DNA of 64,000 bases from contig NZ_CP130701.1 in the NCBI RefSeq assembly GCF_030553075.1, forward strand, positions 2,852,001 through 2,916,000. The letters are read 5' to 3'. A program made the position numbers and the translations under genes. A model generated the notes under the pieces. That model searched no databases. It saw nothing but the letters and a program-made list of their open reading frames with translations, and was not told where the DNA came from. Source of the stretch: Halomonas sp. I5-271120. GTDB lineage: Bacteria > Pseudomonadota > Gammaproteobacteria > Pseudomonadales > Halomonadaceae. Of the stretch, positions 17,477 to 30,022 are shown piece by piece (position 1 is the stretch's first letter; the number at the start of each line of letters is the position of its first letter).

Positions 17477-17647
17477 ATGGCAGTTCAAAAGAGCCGTAAG
17501 ACCCGTTCCAAGCGCGGCATGCGTCGTGCCCACGACTCACTGACCGCCCCGACCCTGTCTCAGGACAAGGAAACCGGCACCACTCACCGTCGCCACCATG
17601 TGGCTGCAGACGGTTTCTACCGTGGTCGTCAGGTCGTCGAAGCGTAA
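17477..17647 (+). CDS. rpmF: 50S ribosomal protein L32
   Basis: Small basic ribosomal protein of the large subunit, 56 residues, beginning [20 protein letters not shown], the invariant L32 N-terminus, and containing [10 protein letters not shown] and GFYRGRQVV. It lacks the cysteine zinc ribbon, as in other gammaproteobacteria. A GGAG lies 10 nt before the ATG. It sits 32 bp after yceD and 36 bp before plsX. Confidence 0.97.
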   Translation: MAVQKSRKTRSKRGMRRAHDSLTAPTLSQDKETGTTHRRHHVAADGFYRGRQVVEA

Positions 17648-17683
17648 GTCAGTGCTTCGGCTGGCGACGCTCTGCGTATTGAC

Positions 17684-18766
17684 GTGAGAATCGCCATCGA
17701 CGCGATGGGCGGGGACTTCGGTCCCCGTGCCACCGTGTCAGCCGCCGTTCGGGCTCTTCAGGCCCATCCTCAGCTGCACCTGAGCCTGTTCGGCCAGCAG
17801 CCCGCCCTCGATGAAGCGCTCGCGCACCTGCCGCGATGCGATGCATCCTCGCTTTCCCGCCTGACCCTGCACCATTCCCCTGCTGTTGTCGCCGAAGACG
17901 CCAAACCCTCGAGTGTTCTGCGCGGATCCAAGGATTCGAGCCTTTCGATGATGCTCGACTGTGTGGCCTCCGGTGAAGCTCAGGCAGCGGTGTCGGCCGG
18001 CAATACGGGGGCCTTGATGGCGCTGGCGCGTCGCGCGTTGGGAACGGTGGCGGGTATTCCACGCCCGGCGATCAGTACGGCCGTGCCGACCCGGGGCAAG
18101 GGGCATTGCTATCTGTTGGACCTGGGGGCCAACGTCGAGGCCGACGCCGAGCGGCTGGTCGACTTCGCGTTGATGGGCGAGGTCATGGCGCGACGGATTG
18201 ATGGCCTGAAAAAGCCGCGGGTCGCGCTGCTCAATGTGGGAATCGAAGGAACCAAGGGTACCGCCAGCGTTCGTGAGGCGGATGCACGCTTACGCGATTT
18301 TGCTCACCTGGATTACCGTGGGTTTATCGAAGGCGATGGTATCTACTCTGGCCTTGTAGATGTGGTAGTGTGCGACGGTTTCGTTGGCAATGCCGTGCTC
18401 AAGGCAAGTGAAGGGTTGGCGAGAATGCTTATTCAGCGTGTTCAGCAGACCTTCGAAGCACATTGGGGTAGTCGGCTGGTGGGGCTTCTGGCGCGTCCTG
18501 CGCTGCGCCGTCTGCGTGGCGAGCTGGACCCGGTGCGCTATAACGGCGCCAGTCTGCTTGGGCTGGACGGCATCGTGGTCAAGAGTCATGGCAGTGCCGA
18601 TGCCATTGGCTTTGCCCATGCCATTTCACGTGCCATCAAGGAAGTCAGAGAAGACTTGCCGTCACAGCTGGCTCATGAACTCGGTGAAAGGCGCCCTGTT
18701 ATCGCGTCGGTCGCGTGCGGTCGAGGCGATAGCGGGATGGATGCCCGTTGTCAGACCAACGAATAG
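17684..18766 (+). CDS. plsX: Phosphate acyltransferase PlsX
   Basis: Makes acyl-phosphate from acyl-ACP for phospholipid synthesis; a peripheral membrane enzyme. 360 residues with N-terminal [12 protein letters not shown], then [14 protein letters not shown] and [18 protein letters not shown] start at 17684. The last 25 or so residues after LAHELGE are not conserved. The next gene is fabD; fabH, which lies between them in E. coli, is absent, as in Pseudomonas. Confidence 0.95.
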   Translation: MRIAIDAMGGDFGPRATVSAAVRALQAHPQLHLSLFGQQPALDEALAHLPRCDASSLSRLTLHHSPAVVAEDAKPSSVLRGSKDSSLSMMLDCVASGEAQAAVSAGNTGALMALARRALGTVAGIPRPAISTAVPTRGKGHCYLLDLGANVEADAERLVDFALMGEVMARRIDGLKKPRVALLNVGIEGTKGTASVREADARLRDFAHLDYRGFIEGDGIYSGLVDVVVCDGFVGNAVLKASEGLARMLIQRVQQTFEAHWGSRLVGLLARPALRRLRGELDPVRYNGASLLGLDGIVVKSHGSADAIGFAHAISRAIKEVREDLPSQLAHELGERRPVIASVACGRGDSGMDARCQTNE

Positions 18767-18786
18767 AAGACGTAAAGGTGAAAGTC

Positions 18787-19740
18787 ATGACGCAATCCCT
18801 GGCCCTCGTGTTCCCGGGGCAGGGCTCCCAGCAAGTAGGCATGATGCGGGAGCTGGCTGAACGATACAGCGTGGTACGAACCACCTTCGAAGAGGCCTCC
18901 GACGCCCTGGGCTATGATCTTTGGCATGTTGTCCAGGAAGGACCTGCCGAAAACTTGGACGCTACTGCCTGCACCCAGCCGGCGCTGCTGACGGCAAGCG
19001 TTGCCATCTGGCGTGTCTGGCAGGAGCTGGAAGGTCCGCGCCCTGGCACCATGGCCGGACACAGCCTTGGCGAGTACAGTGCCATGGTCTGTGCAGGCGT
19101 CCTGCCCTTCGCCGAAGGGGTGCGCCTGGTCAGGCTGCGTGGTGAGGCCATGCAGGAAGCCGTGCCCGCGGGTACCGGTGGCATGGCCGCGATCCTCGGG
19201 CTCGATGATGGCGCCGTGGAGCAAGCCTGTCGCGAGGCGGCTCAAGGTGAGGTGGTGGCCGCAGTCAACTACAATGCGCCGGGCCAAGTCGTGATTGCCG
19301 GCGGCAAGGCTGCCGTCGAGCGCGCTATCACTCTCTGCCAGCAGGCTGGCGCCAAGCGTGCGCTGCCGCTGCCGGTGTCGGTGCCTTCGCACTGTGACCT
19401 GATGCGCCCGGCTGCCGACCGACTGTCGAGCGCCATGAGCGACATCGAGATGCGTCCTCCGCGCTATACGGTGGTGCAGAACGTCGATGCCCAGGCTCAT
19501 GCCGATGTCGACACCCTGCGCACCCGGCTGGTCGAGCAGCTCTATCAGCCGGTACGTTGGACCTCCTGCATCGAGAAGATGGCTGGGCAGGGCGCCGAAG
19601 TATTCATCGAGTGCGGCCCCGGCAAGGTGTTGACCGGCCTTGGCAAGCGCATCAATCGCTCCGTCAAGGGGCTGGCCGTTAACGATCCGGACAGCCTGGA
19701 AAGCGCACTCGAACTGGCGCGCAGTGCCGCTACCGAATAA
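18787..19740 (+). CDS. fabD: Malonyl-CoA:ACP transacylase FabD
   Basis: Transfers malonyl from CoA to acyl carrier protein, supplying extender units to fatty-acid synthesis. 317 residues. FPGQGSQQVGM is at about 7-17, the catalytic serine is S93 in GHSLGEYSA, and PVSVPSHCDLM holds the second catalytic histidine. The ATG at 18787 matches the family start; the reading frame is open upstream to 18748 inside plsX. The plsX stop is 20 bp away. Confidence 0.96.
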   Translation: MTQSLALVFPGQGSQQVGMMRELAERYSVVRTTFEEASDALGYDLWHVVQEGPAENLDATACTQPALLTASVAIWRVWQELEGPRPGTMAGHSLGEYSAMVCAGVLPFAEGVRLVRLRGEAMQEAVPAGTGGMAAILGLDDGAVEQACREAAQGEVVAAVNYNAPGQVVIAGGKAAVERAITLCQQAGAKRALPLPVSVPSHCDLMRPAADRLSSAMSDIEMRPPRYTVVQNVDAQAHADVDTLRTRLVEQLYQPVRWTSCIEKMAGQGAEVFIECGPGKVLTGLGKRINRSVKGLAVNDPDSLESALELARSAATE

Positions 19741-19788
19741 GGTGGAGGCATGTCGCTACAAGACGACAGCAATAATGCGGATTGAATT

Positions 19789-20529
19789 ATGAGTGAATCT
19801 AGAATTGCCCTGGTGACGGGTGCCAGTCGTGGCATCGGTCGTGCGATCGCCCTCGAACTCGGCCGTCAGGGCCGTGTCGTCATCGGTACGGCCACCAGCG
19901 ATCGTGGCGCCGAGGCCATCGATGCCTATCTCAAGGAGCAGGGCATAGAGGGTGCCGGCCGCAAGCTCGACGTTACTGACCAGGGCAGCATCGATGCGCT
20001 GCTCAAGTCGGTTGGCGATGAGTTCGGTGCGCCGACCATCCTGGTCAACAATGCCGGGATCACCCGTGACAACCTGCTGATGCGCATGAAGGAAGACGAG
20101 TGGGATGATGTCATCGACACCAACCTCAAGTCCCTCTATCGCGTCACCAAGGCGTGCGTTCGCGGGATGACCAAGGCGCGCTTTGGGCGTATCGTCAGCA
20201 TCAGTTCGGTGGTCGCGACCATGGGCAATCTGGGGCAGAGCAACTATGCTGCGGCCAAGGCTGGCATGGAAGGCTTCTCCCGTGCGCTGGCGCGTGAGGT
20301 TGCTTCGCGCAACATCACCGTCAACAATGTGGCACCTGGCTTCATCGCCACCGACATGACGGAATCGCTGCCGCAGGCGCAGAAGGATGCCCTGATGTCA
20401 CAGATTCCGCTGACTCGTCTCGGTCAGCCCGAGGAAATTGCTGCGGCCGTGGGCTTCTTGACCAGTGACGCCGCCGGCTATATCACCGGCGAAACACTGC
20501 AGGTCAACGGCGGCATGAACATGCGCTGA
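19789..20529 (+). CDS. fabG: 3-oxoacyl-ACP reductase FabG
   Basis: NADPH-dependent short-chain dehydrogenase that reduces 3-ketoacyl-ACP in each elongation cycle. 246 residues. The cofactor motif TGASRGIG is near 12-19, NNAG near 85, and the catalytic tyrosine and lysine are Y153 and K157 in SNYAAAKAG. The C-terminus ends VNGGMNMR, as in other FabG proteins. It lies between fabD and acpP in the standard order. Confidence 0.97.
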   Translation: MSESRIALVTGASRGIGRAIALELGRQGRVVIGTATSDRGAEAIDAYLKEQGIEGAGRKLDVTDQGSIDALLKSVGDEFGAPTILVNNAGITRDNLLMRMKEDEWDDVIDTNLKSLYRVTKACVRGMTKARFGRIVSISSVVATMGNLGQSNYAAAKAGMEGFSRALAREVASRNITVNNVAPGFIATDMTESLPQAQKDALMSQIPLTRLGQPEEIAAAVGFLTSDAAGYITGETLQVNGGMNMR

Positions 20530-20549
20530 CGGCTTGGCCGACTCTCATG

Positions 20550-20578
20550 TTGCGAAGGCCCCTAGCGGTCTATACACT
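20550..20578 (+). promoter_or_regulatory. Candidate promoter for acpP
   Basis: TTGCGA (20550-20555), 17 bp, then TACACT (20573-20578), in the 129-bp fabG-acpP gap. A separate promoter fits the high demand for carrier protein. Confidence 0.5.
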
Positions 20579-20658
20579 ACTCCGCAGCTTTTTTGGGCTT
20601 GCGGATTCTATCCGGCTGTAAGTTAACGGCTATCTTGAACGACTGGAGTGAGTAACTA

Positions 20659-20892
20659 ATGAGCACCATCGAAGAGCGCGTGAAGAAGGTTGTGGCCGAG
20701 CGCCTGAACGTCAAGGAAGAAGATATCCAGAACACCTCTTCCTTTACCGAAGATCTCGGTGCCGATTCTCTTGATACCGTCGAGCTGGTGATGGCGCTCG
20801 AAGAGGAATTCGATACCGAAATTCCCGACGAAGAAGCCGAGAAGATCACCACCGTTCAGGAAGCGATCGACTACGTCAACACCCACCAGTAA
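20659..20892 (+). CDS. acpP: Acyl carrier protein
   Basis: Carrier of acyl chains in fatty-acid and lipid A synthesis, 77 residues, very acidic. The phosphopantetheine site is S37 in [10 protein letters not shown], to be modified by AcpS (gene at 57828). The start [16 protein letters not shown] is the family consensus, and GGAG precedes the ATG. It is followed by a strong terminator, so acpP can be expressed above its neighbours. Confidence 0.98.
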   Translation: MSTIEERVKKVVAERLNVKEEDIQNTSSFTEDLGADSLDTVELVMALEEEFDTEIPDEEAEKITTVQEAIDYVNTHQ

Positions 20893-20947
20893 GCGGGCGT
20901 TGAGATCGCGACCTCAATGGTCGCCAGGTTCACATACGTGACCTGAC

Positions 20948-20991
20948 ACGGGAGCCACCCTGACTATCGATGGGTGGCTCCCGTTTTTTTT
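20948..20991 (+). terminator. Rho-independent terminator after acpP
   Basis: A 13-bp stem (ACGGGAGCCACCC with GGGTGGCTCCCGT) with an 11-base loop is followed by eight T residues. Confidence 0.92.
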
Positions 20992-21061
20992 GGTGCGATA
21001 CGCCTATATGCCGGCCGGAGCGGGAGCCCCCAGGTGGAGACACACCCCCGGGGAGTTCAGG

Positions 21062-21067
21062 TATAAT
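21062..21067 (+). promoter_or_regulatory. -10 element of a probable fabF promoter
   Basis: A perfect TATAAT lies 55 bp before the fabF start, just after the acpP terminator. The -35 region is poor at standard spacing, so an activator or other contacts may be needed. Confidence 0.45.
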
Positions 21068-21122
21068 TCCCGCAACGTCGGTATGCTGCGGCATGCCACC
21101 TGAATAGTCTGGAGGGAAGCTG

Positions 21123-22361
21123 ATGCCTCGTAGAAGGGTCGTGGTGACTGGGCTTGGTCTGGTAACGCCCGTAGGAAACACCGTCGATGAAAGTTGGGCG
21201 AACATTGTCGCCGGCAAAAGCGGTATTTCCGCCATCGAACATTTCGATACCAGCGGGTTCAACACGCGCTTCGGTGGGTCGGTGAAGGACTTCGATATCA
21301 GTCCTTATCTGAACCCCAAGGACGCGCGCAAGATGGACCTGTTCATTCAGTACGGCATTGCCGCCGGCGGACAGGCCATCAGCGACGCGGGCCTGGAGTG
21401 CACCGAAGACAACGCTCACCGGATCGGTGTGGCGATTGGCTCCGGCATCGGCGGGCTGCCGATGATCGAGCATAACCATAACGCTCTTAACAAGGGCGGT
21501 GCGCGCCGAATCTCGCCGTTCTTCGTACCCGGCTCGATCATCAACATGATCTCCGGCAACCTGGCGATACAGCACGGTTTCCGTGGTCCTAACATCGCCA
21601 TTACCACCGCCTGCACCACCGGTACCCACAACATTGGGTACAGCGCGCGCACCATCGCCTACGGCGATGCCGACGTCATGGTCTGTGGCGGGGCGGAGAT
21701 GGCCACCACACCGCTGGGTCTGGGCGGCTTCTCGGCGGCGCGGGCGCTGTCGACCCGCAATGACGATCCCGAGTCGGCCAGCCGGCCCTGGGACCGGGAC
21801 CGCGATGGCTTCGTGTTGTCCGATGGTGCCGGCGTCATGGTGCTCGAGGAATACGAGCATGCCAAGGCGCGCGGGGCGACCATCTATGCCGAGCTCTCTG
21901 GCTTTGGCATGAGCGACGATGCTTACCACATGACGGCGCCGCCGGAAGACGGTAGCGGTGCCGCCATGTCGATGCGCAACGCCGTCCACGATGCCGGCAT
22001 CGACCCCGCCAGCATCGACTACATCAACGCCCATGGCACCTCCACGCCAGCCGGCGATCTGGCCGAGAGCCGGGCCGTTGAGAAGGTGATGGGCGAGGGC
22101 GCCAAGTCCGTGGCCGTCAGCTCCACCAAGTCGATGATTGGTCACCTGCTGGGCGCCGCCGGTGCCGTCGAGGCGGTGTTCTGTGTGCTGGCGATCCGGG
22201 ATCAGGTGGCGCCTCCCACCATCAACCTGGACAACCCCCAGGAAGGCTGCGATCTGGATTACGTGCCGCATACCGCCCGCGAGATGAAGATCGACACCAC
22301 ACTGTCGAACTCCTTCGGCTTCGGCGGCACCAACGGTTCGCTGATCTTTACCCGGGTCTGA
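21123..22361 (+). CDS. fabF: 3-oxoacyl-ACP synthase II FabF
   Basis: Elongating condensing enzyme (KAS II) of fatty-acid synthesis, important for unsaturated chains and temperature control. 412 residues. The catalytic triad is C164 in TTACTTG, H304 in NAHGTST and H341 in [15 protein letters not shown] lies near the C-terminus. The start [18 protein letters not shown] follows GGAGGG. The 404-codon minus-strand ORF across it is an antisense artefact. Confidence 0.97.
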   Translation: MPRRRVVVTGLGLVTPVGNTVDESWANIVAGKSGISAIEHFDTSGFNTRFGGSVKDFDISPYLNPKDARKMDLFIQYGIAAGGQAISDAGLECTEDNAHRIGVAIGSGIGGLPMIEHNHNALNKGGARRISPFFVPGSIINMISGNLAIQHGFRGPNIAITTACTTGTHNIGYSARTIAYGDADVMVCGGAEMATTPLGLGGFSAARALSTRNDDPESASRPWDRDRDGFVLSDGAGVMVLEEYEHAKARGATIYAELSGFGMSDDAYHMTAPPEDGSGAAMSMRNAVHDAGIDPASIDYINAHGTSTPAGDLAESRAVEKVMGEGAKSVAVSSTKSMIGHLLGAAGAVEAVFCVLAIRDQVAPPTINLDNPQEGCDLDYVPHTAREMKIDTTLSNSFGFGGTNGSLIFTRV

Positions 22362-22368
22362 GTAAACG

Positions 22369-23172
22369 ATGAGTGAGGCAGCGCTGCCGCTGAACGACCG
22401 CGGTCTGGCCTACGGCGATGGCGTCTTCGAAACGGTGCTGGTACGAGACGGCACCCCCCGGCTGTGGGACGCGCATCTGGCGCGCCTCACGCGTGGCTGT
22501 GAGCGGCTGGGCTTTCCTGCCCCCCAGCGTGACGAGCTGGATCAGTTGCCTGCTCGGGCGCCGGCCGGACTGAGTGTGCTCAAGCTGATCGTGACGCGTG
22601 GCAGCGGCGGGCGGGGCTATCTGGCGCCGGCCGATCCCGAGCCGCGCCTGCTGGTTCAGCACCTGCCTTTTGCTCCCGCCGAGGCACGCTGGCGTGAGGG
22701 AGTGCGGGTTCGGCACTGTGCCTTGCGGCTGGGTATTCAGCCGCGGCTCGCCGGGCTCAAGCACCTCAACCGCCTGGAGAACGTGCTGGCCCGCGGTGAG
22801 TGGTCGGATCCCGACGTTGCCGAGGGATTGCTCTGCGACAGCGACGGGCAGATCATCGAGGCCACCTGCATGAACCTCTTCTGGCAGCGCAACGGGCGCC
22901 TGGAAACCCCGCGGCTCGACCGCTGCGGCGTCGCCGGCACCCTGCGTCAGGCACTGCTCGACGAGCGCTCGATCGCAGAAGTCGAGGCGATGCCTGCGCG
23001 TCTTGAGCAGGCCGAGGCTCTGTGGCTTGGTAACTCCCTGCAAGGCCTGTGGCCGGTGACCCGGCTCGATGACAGCGATGGCCATGCGCTCATCACCTGG
23101 ACGATTGGCGAGACGCATCGCCGATTGCAGAACGACGCCCAGCGCCTGCTGGGCTATCCGTCGCTGACCTGA
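22369..23172 (+). CDS. pabC: Aminodeoxychorismate lyase PabC
   Basis: PLP-dependent class IV enzyme that releases pyruvate from aminodeoxychorismate to form p-aminobenzoate for folate. 267 residues. The N-terminus contains NDRGLAYGDGVFETVLV; the PLP lysine is K131 in LKHLNRLE; EATCMNLFW is the conserved later motif. Position between fabF and mltG is standard. Only 7 bp follow the fabF stop, with a weak ribosome site. Confidence 0.93.
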   Translation: MSEAALPLNDRGLAYGDGVFETVLVRDGTPRLWDAHLARLTRGCERLGFPAPQRDELDQLPARAPAGLSVLKLIVTRGSGGRGYLAPADPEPRLLVQHLPFAPAEARWREGVRVRHCALRLGIQPRLAGLKHLNRLENVLARGEWSDPDVAEGLLCDSDGQIIEATCMNLFWQRNGRLETPRLDRCGVAGTLRQALLDERSIAEVEAMPARLEQAEALWLGNSLQGLWPVTRLDDSDGHALITWTIGETHRRLQNDAQRLLGYPSLT

Positions 23173-23205
23173 TCCCGGCTGGCGGCGGTTCCTTGAGGAG
23201 ACATC

Positions 23206-25887
<2,682 letters not shown>

Positions 25888-25925
25888 CGCCACTCTCGTC
25901 GTTCTTTTCACCACGAGGAATCATC

Positions 25926-26261
25926 ATGGCCGGTCAGAAGGCGCTGTCACTGACGATTCAGGATCTGCCGACCCTGCTGTCGGCCTACATGCCCTCGCTG
26001 GAGCGGGGCGGCATCTTCGTGCCGACCCGCGAGCGTTATACGCTCGACCAGGAAATCCTGCTGTTGCTGACCCTGCCCGGCGATGACGAGCGCTACCCGG
26101 TGACTGGGCAGGTAGTCTGGGTTTCGCCGCCCGGCGTAACCGGGCGGCGGGTACCCGGCATTGGCCTGCATTTTCGTGCCGAGGACCAGGGCGTGCGCGA
26201 CCGCATCGAGACGCTGCTGGCCGGCCAGCTCGATAAGGGCGCTCCCACCTATACCCTGTGA
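25926..26261 (+). CDS. pilZ: PilZ domain protein, type IV pilus assembly type
   Basis: A 111-residue single-domain PilZ protein. It aligns by context and sequence (LERGGIFVPTRERY, VSPPGVTGRRVPGIGLHF) with P. aeruginosa PilZ, which is needed for type IV pilus assembly and lacks the RxxxR motif for cyclic di-GMP binding. I see no such N-terminal motif here either. GAGGA lies just before the ATG. No pilus genes are in the window. Confidence 0.88.
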   Translation: MAGQKALSLTIQDLPTLLSAYMPSLERGGIFVPTRERYTLDQEILLLLTLPGDDERYPVTGQVVWVSPPGVTGRRVPGIGLHFRAEDQGVRDRIETLLAGQLDKGAPTYTL

Positions 26262-26302
26262 CGCTCTCTCGTTTTCCCTCTTTTTCTCTGACCGAGTGAC
26301 CC

Positions 26303-27130
26303 ATGTTTGTCGATTCCCACTGCCATCTCGATCGTCTCGACCTGAGCGCCCATGACGGCGACCTGAATGCTGCCCTCGATGCCGCTCGAGCACGCGATGT
26401 GCGCCAGTTCCTGGCCATCGCCGTGACCCTCGAAGACGTGCCCGGGCTCGCCGAGATCGCCCGCGCTCATGACGACGTGGTGATCTCCGCCGGCGTGCAT
26501 CCGCTGCACGAGGTGACCGACGAGCCGACGGTGGCGTCCATCAAGGCGTGCGCCGAGCGTCATGAAGCGGTCGCCATCGGCGAGACTGGCCTCGACTATC
26601 ATTACGATGGTGTGTCGCGCGAGGTGCAGTACGAGCGCTTTCGCCGCCATCTGATGGCCGCCACCGAGCTCGAGCTGCCAGTGATCATCCACACCCGCGA
26701 GGCCCGCGAGGACACCCTGGCGCTGATCCGTGAGCACACTGACCCCAACATCGGCGGCGTGCTGCACTGTTTCACCGAGGACCTGGACATGGCGCGTGAG
26801 GCGGTTCGCCACGGTTTCTTCATCTCGCTGTCCGGCATCGTCACCTTCCGCAATGCCAAGACGGTGCGCGAGCTGGCACGCAAGGTGCCGCTTGATCGCC
26901 TGCTGATCGAGACCGATAGTCCCTACCTGGCGCCGGTCCCGCACCGTGGCAAACCCAACGAGCCACAGTGGGTCGTCGAGGTGGCGGAATGCATCGCCGA
27001 GGAGCGCGGCATCAGCGTCGACGAAGTGGCCATGCAGACCACCGCCAATTTCTATCGACTCTTCCGTGCCGCCGTGCCGGAGGCGCCTGACGACCTCAGA
27101 GAGTCCCTGGCCCAATCCGGGTTGATCTGA
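26303..27130 (+). CDS. TatD family metal-dependent hydrolase YcfH
   Basis: TatD/YcfH-type deoxyribonuclease-like TIM-barrel hydrolase, 275 residues. Metal ligands are visible in VDSHCHLDR (H6, H8), GETGLDYHYD, VIIHTREA, LHCFTE and ETDSPYLAPVPHRGK. E. coli TatD has 3'-5' exonuclease activity; the physiological substrate of this branch is unknown. It occupies the same place after holB/pilZ as ycfH in E. coli. Confidence 0.93.
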   Translation: MFVDSHCHLDRLDLSAHDGDLNAALDAARARDVRQFLAIAVTLEDVPGLAEIARAHDDVVISAGVHPLHEVTDEPTVASIKACAERHEAVAIGETGLDYHYDGVSREVQYERFRRHLMAATELELPVIIHTREAREDTLALIREHTDPNIGGVLHCFTEDLDMAREAVRHGFFISLSGIVTFRNAKTVRELARKVPLDRLLIETDSPYLAPVPHRGKPNEPQWVVEVAECIAEERGISVDEVAMQTTANFYRLFRAAVPEAPDDLRESLAQSGLI

Positions 27131-27160
27131 GCCCGTCGCCGCCGTCGAGGAGGACATCCG

Positions 27161-27721
27161 ATGCCGATCGATCACCCGCCGCTAGAGCCCCTGCTGGGAC
27201 ACATCGAGGGCGATGGAGCGATTCCGCCGCTCGAGGACTGGCACCCGCCGCTGTCGGGCGAGATGGACCTATGCATCCGTGCCGACGGCCGCTGGTGGCA
27301 CGAGGGCGAGCCGATTGTCCGTGGCCGGTTGGTGCGACTGCTCTCGACCATTTTGCGTCGTGAGGACGATGGGGCGCACTACCTGCTGACGCCCGTCGAA
27401 AAGTGGCGAATCAAGGTCGAGGACTGCGCCTTCCTGATCGTCGATGCCGACCACCATGACGGCATCTGGACCCTGACCACCAACGTCGGCGACCGGCTGA
27501 CGCTGGATAGCGATCATCGCTTGAGGCTGGACCGGGATATCCCCTCGGTGCCGGTGCGTTTCGGTCTGTCGGCGCGGCTGCACCGCAATGTCTATTATCG
27601 GCTGGTCGAGCAGGCCGCTAGCCACACGGTCGTCGACGGTGGCGCTCCCCAGCAGGAGCTTGGCATCGAGAGTGCCAGTATCTGGCAGCCGCTGGGTCGG
27701 TTTGCCGAGGAGGGCCCGTGA
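27161..27721 (+). CDS. DUF1285 family protein
   Basis: A 186-residue cytoplasmic protein. It matches the DUF1285 family by its pattern (PPLEDWHPPLSGEMDLCIRA, GRWWHEGEPIVRGRLVRLLS, YLLTPVEKWRIKVEDCAFL). No enzyme activity is known for the family and I see no catalytic motif. No membrane segment. It overlaps the downstream helicase by 4 bp, so the two are translated together. Confidence 0.85.
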   Translation: MPIDHPPLEPLLGHIEGDGAIPPLEDWHPPLSGEMDLCIRADGRWWHEGEPIVRGRLVRLLSTILRREDDGAHYLLTPVEKWRIKVEDCAFLIVDADHHDGIWTLTTNVGDRLTLDSDHRLRLDRDIPSVPVRFGLSARLHRNVYYRLVEQAASHTVVDGGAPQQELGIESASIWQPLGRFAEEGP

Positions 27722-29973
27722 GGCTGACCTCTGAGCAGCAGGCGGTGGTCGGTCACCCCGGCGGGCATGCTCGGGTGGCCGCCGTGGCCGGCGCCGGCAA
27801 GACCACTACGCTGGTGGCTCGGGTGCTGCATCTGCTCGCCACGGGCGTGCCGCCCAGGCGCATGCTGGTGCTGATGTTCAATCGCGCCGCCCGTGAGGAT
27901 TTTACCGCCAAGCTGGTGGCTCAGGCGCCGGCCGGCACGCCGCTGCCCGATGTGCGCACCTTTCACTCGCTGGGCCACCGTCTGACCCAGAGCCTGACGC
28001 GCTGGGGGGCGCTGGCACCCCGCCAGTTGCTGGCCGCCGACTGGCAGCGCGAGCGCCTGTTGCGCCAGGCCGTGCAGCAGACGCTGGCCGGTGACCAGAC
28101 GCGGCTCGAGGATGCCCTGGAGCCCGACCGCCTGGAGGCATTCGGCCATTTCTGCGAACTGGTCAAGGCCGAACTTGCCGATCCCAGCGAGCTGCATGAG
28201 CGCCTCGATTACGGCGCCGACACCGGCCACTTCGTCGAGGCCTTCGATACCGTCGAGGCTTTGCTCGCCGACCATCACCAGATGACCTACGCCGATCTGC
28301 TGTATCGCCCGCTCAAGGCACTCGAGCGGGAGCCAGCGCTCAAGGCGCGGGTGCAGGGCTTCCTCGACGAAGTCATCATCGACGAGTATCAGGACATCAA
28401 TGCCGCCCAGCAGCGGCTGCTGGCCCTGCTGGCCGGCGAGACGGCGGCGGTGATGGCGGTGGGCGATGCCAACCAGTGCATCTATGAATGGCGCGGGGCC
28501 CGCCCCGACACCATGCTCGACGACTTCACTGCCATCTTCGGCGAGGCGCGGGACTATCCGCTCTCGACCACTTTCCGCCACGGCCATGCCCTGGCGCTGG
28601 CCGCCAACCACGCCATCGCTGCCAATCGGCGTCGCCCGGATCAGCTGTGCCTGGCCATTCCCGAGAATCCGTTCACCACGCTGCAGGTGGCGCAGGGCGG
28701 GCAGCGGCTCGCCGAGGCTCTCGTCGGCTGGCAGCGCCAGGGGCGGATGCTATCGGAGAGCTGTGTGCTGGTGCGCAGTTGGGCGCTGTCGGTGTCGGTG
28801 CAGCTGACCCTGCTGCGGGCAGGCATTCCCTTCCGGCTGTCCCGGGACGACCGCTTCGTATTCCGCCTGCCGCTGGTCCAGGCCCTGGCCGGCTATCTGA
28901 TGCTGGCCCGCCAACCCGAACTGCTCAGGGACCCCGGACACCTCGAGTTACTGCTTGCCCAGCCCACGCCTTTCGTGGCCCGGGAACGGCTCGGTGCCCT
29001 GGCGCTGCGTCTGGCCGAGACCCAGTGCTGGCCGGATCGCCAGGACCCGCTGCTGCAAAGCCTGAAGCCTCTGCAGCGTCGCAACCTCAAGCGGCGCTGG
29101 GAGCTGCTCTGCGAGCTGCCGCGTCTGGCTGCCTGGCCGCCGGCCAAGCTGCTCACCCATGTGGTCGAGCGGCTGGACGCCGAGAAGGTCTTGAAGCGCG
29201 CTGCGGCGCGCCGCGAGAAGGGCGAGGAGGACGTGCGCCTGCTCGACGTGCTGATCGAACAGGCCGGCGAGCTAGCCCATGATCCCGACGCTTTCATTGC
29301 CCTGCTGCGCGAACCGGTCGAGAGCCGCGAGGATGGCGTGCTGATCACCACCGTGCATGGCGCCAAGGGCCTTGAATGGCCACTGGTGGCCCTGTGGGGA
29401 ACCAACGAGGAAGATTTTCCCCACTACAGCCGCGAGAATCCGCTTAGCGACGAGCGTCTCGAGGAAGAGCGCCGGCTCTTCTATGTCGCCATCACGCGCG
29501 CCCGAGAGCGCTTGCTGATGCTGCATGACGGCGGCGAGCATCGCCCCAGCCGCTTCATCGCCGAGACCGCCTGGCAGGACTGCCAGCGCCTCGCCGAGGC
29601 GCTGAACGAGGGCGATGCGCAGAGCGCTGGATCTGGCGAGGGTGTCGCCGAGTCGCCGGCGCCGCTGGCGGTGGAGCAGCCGGCCCTGGCCGAGCGGTAT
29701 CTGACTGCTCAAGGGCGTTCGATTCCGGTGACGGTCAGGACCGAGCCGTCTGCCCCCCAGGCCGACAGCCCGAGTGAATCGGCGTCCGGTTTCTTTTTCA
29801 GCGTCGGCCAGCGTCTGCGGCATGCGGTGTTCGGTGAGGGCGAGGTGGACCTTGTCGAGGGCGACCCGCGAGACCCTGTCATCGAGGTACGCTTCGCTCA
29901 GGCCGGTAAGCGCCGGCTGATCGCCAGCCGTGCCCCCATCGAGCCGCTGTCAGCGACGCCGATCGCCGAGTAG
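27718..29973 (+). CDS. UvrD/Rep-type superfamily 1 DNA helicase
   Basis: ATP-dependent 3'-5' helicase, 751 residues. N-terminal Q-motif LTSEQQAVV and Walker A VAGAGKTTT at about 23-31; motif II IIDEYQDINAAQ near 220; motif III GDANQCIYEWRGA; motif IV FRHG; motif V TVHGAKGLEWPLV; motif VI RRLFYVAITRARERL. The C-terminus (VGQRLRHAVFGEGEVDLVEG) is the Tudor-like end typical of UvrD/PcrA relatives. It is not UvrD or Rep itself by length and context; probably a paralogue with a repair role. GTG start overlapping DUF1285. Confidence 0.9.
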   Translation: MRLTSEQQAVVGHPGGHARVAAVAGAGKTTTLVARVLHLLATGVPPRRMLVLMFNRAAREDFTAKLVAQAPAGTPLPDVRTFHSLGHRLTQSLTRWGALAPRQLLAADWQRERLLRQAVQQTLAGDQTRLEDALEPDRLEAFGHFCELVKAELADPSELHERLDYGADTGHFVEAFDTVEALLADHHQMTYADLLYRPLKALEREPALKARVQGFLDEVIIDEYQDINAAQQRLLALLAGETAAVMAVGDANQCIYEWRGARPDTMLDDFTAIFGEARDYPLSTTFRHGHALALAANHAIAANRRRPDQLCLAIPENPFTTLQVAQGGQRLAEALVGWQRQGRMLSESCVLVRSWALSVSVQLTLLRAGIPFRLSRDDRFVFRLPLVQALAGYLMLARQPELLRDPGHLELLLAQPTPFVARERLGALALRLAETQCWPDRQDPLLQSLKPLQRRNLKRRWELLCELPRLAAWPPAKLLTHVVERLDAEKVLKRAAARREKGEEDVRLLDVLIEQAGELAHDPDAFIALLREPVESREDGVLITTVHGAKGLEWPLVALWGTNEEDFPHYSRENPLSDERLEEERRLFYVAITRARERLLMLHDGGEHRPSRFIAETAWQDCQRLAEALNEGDAQSAGSGEGVAESPAPLAVEQPALAERYLTAQGRSIPVTVRTEPSAPQADSPSESASGFFFSVGQRLRHAVFGEGEVDLVEGDPRDPVIEVRFAQAGKRRLIASRAPIEPLSATPIAE

Positions 29974-30022
29974 GCCGCGACTCATCTCATGAACGTCAGG
30001 AGCACGTCAGGAGAGACATTGC

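Noticed and set aside
21057..22271. A 404-codon minus-strand open frame
   Set aside because: Antisense to fabF; composition typical of a GC-rich shadow frame.
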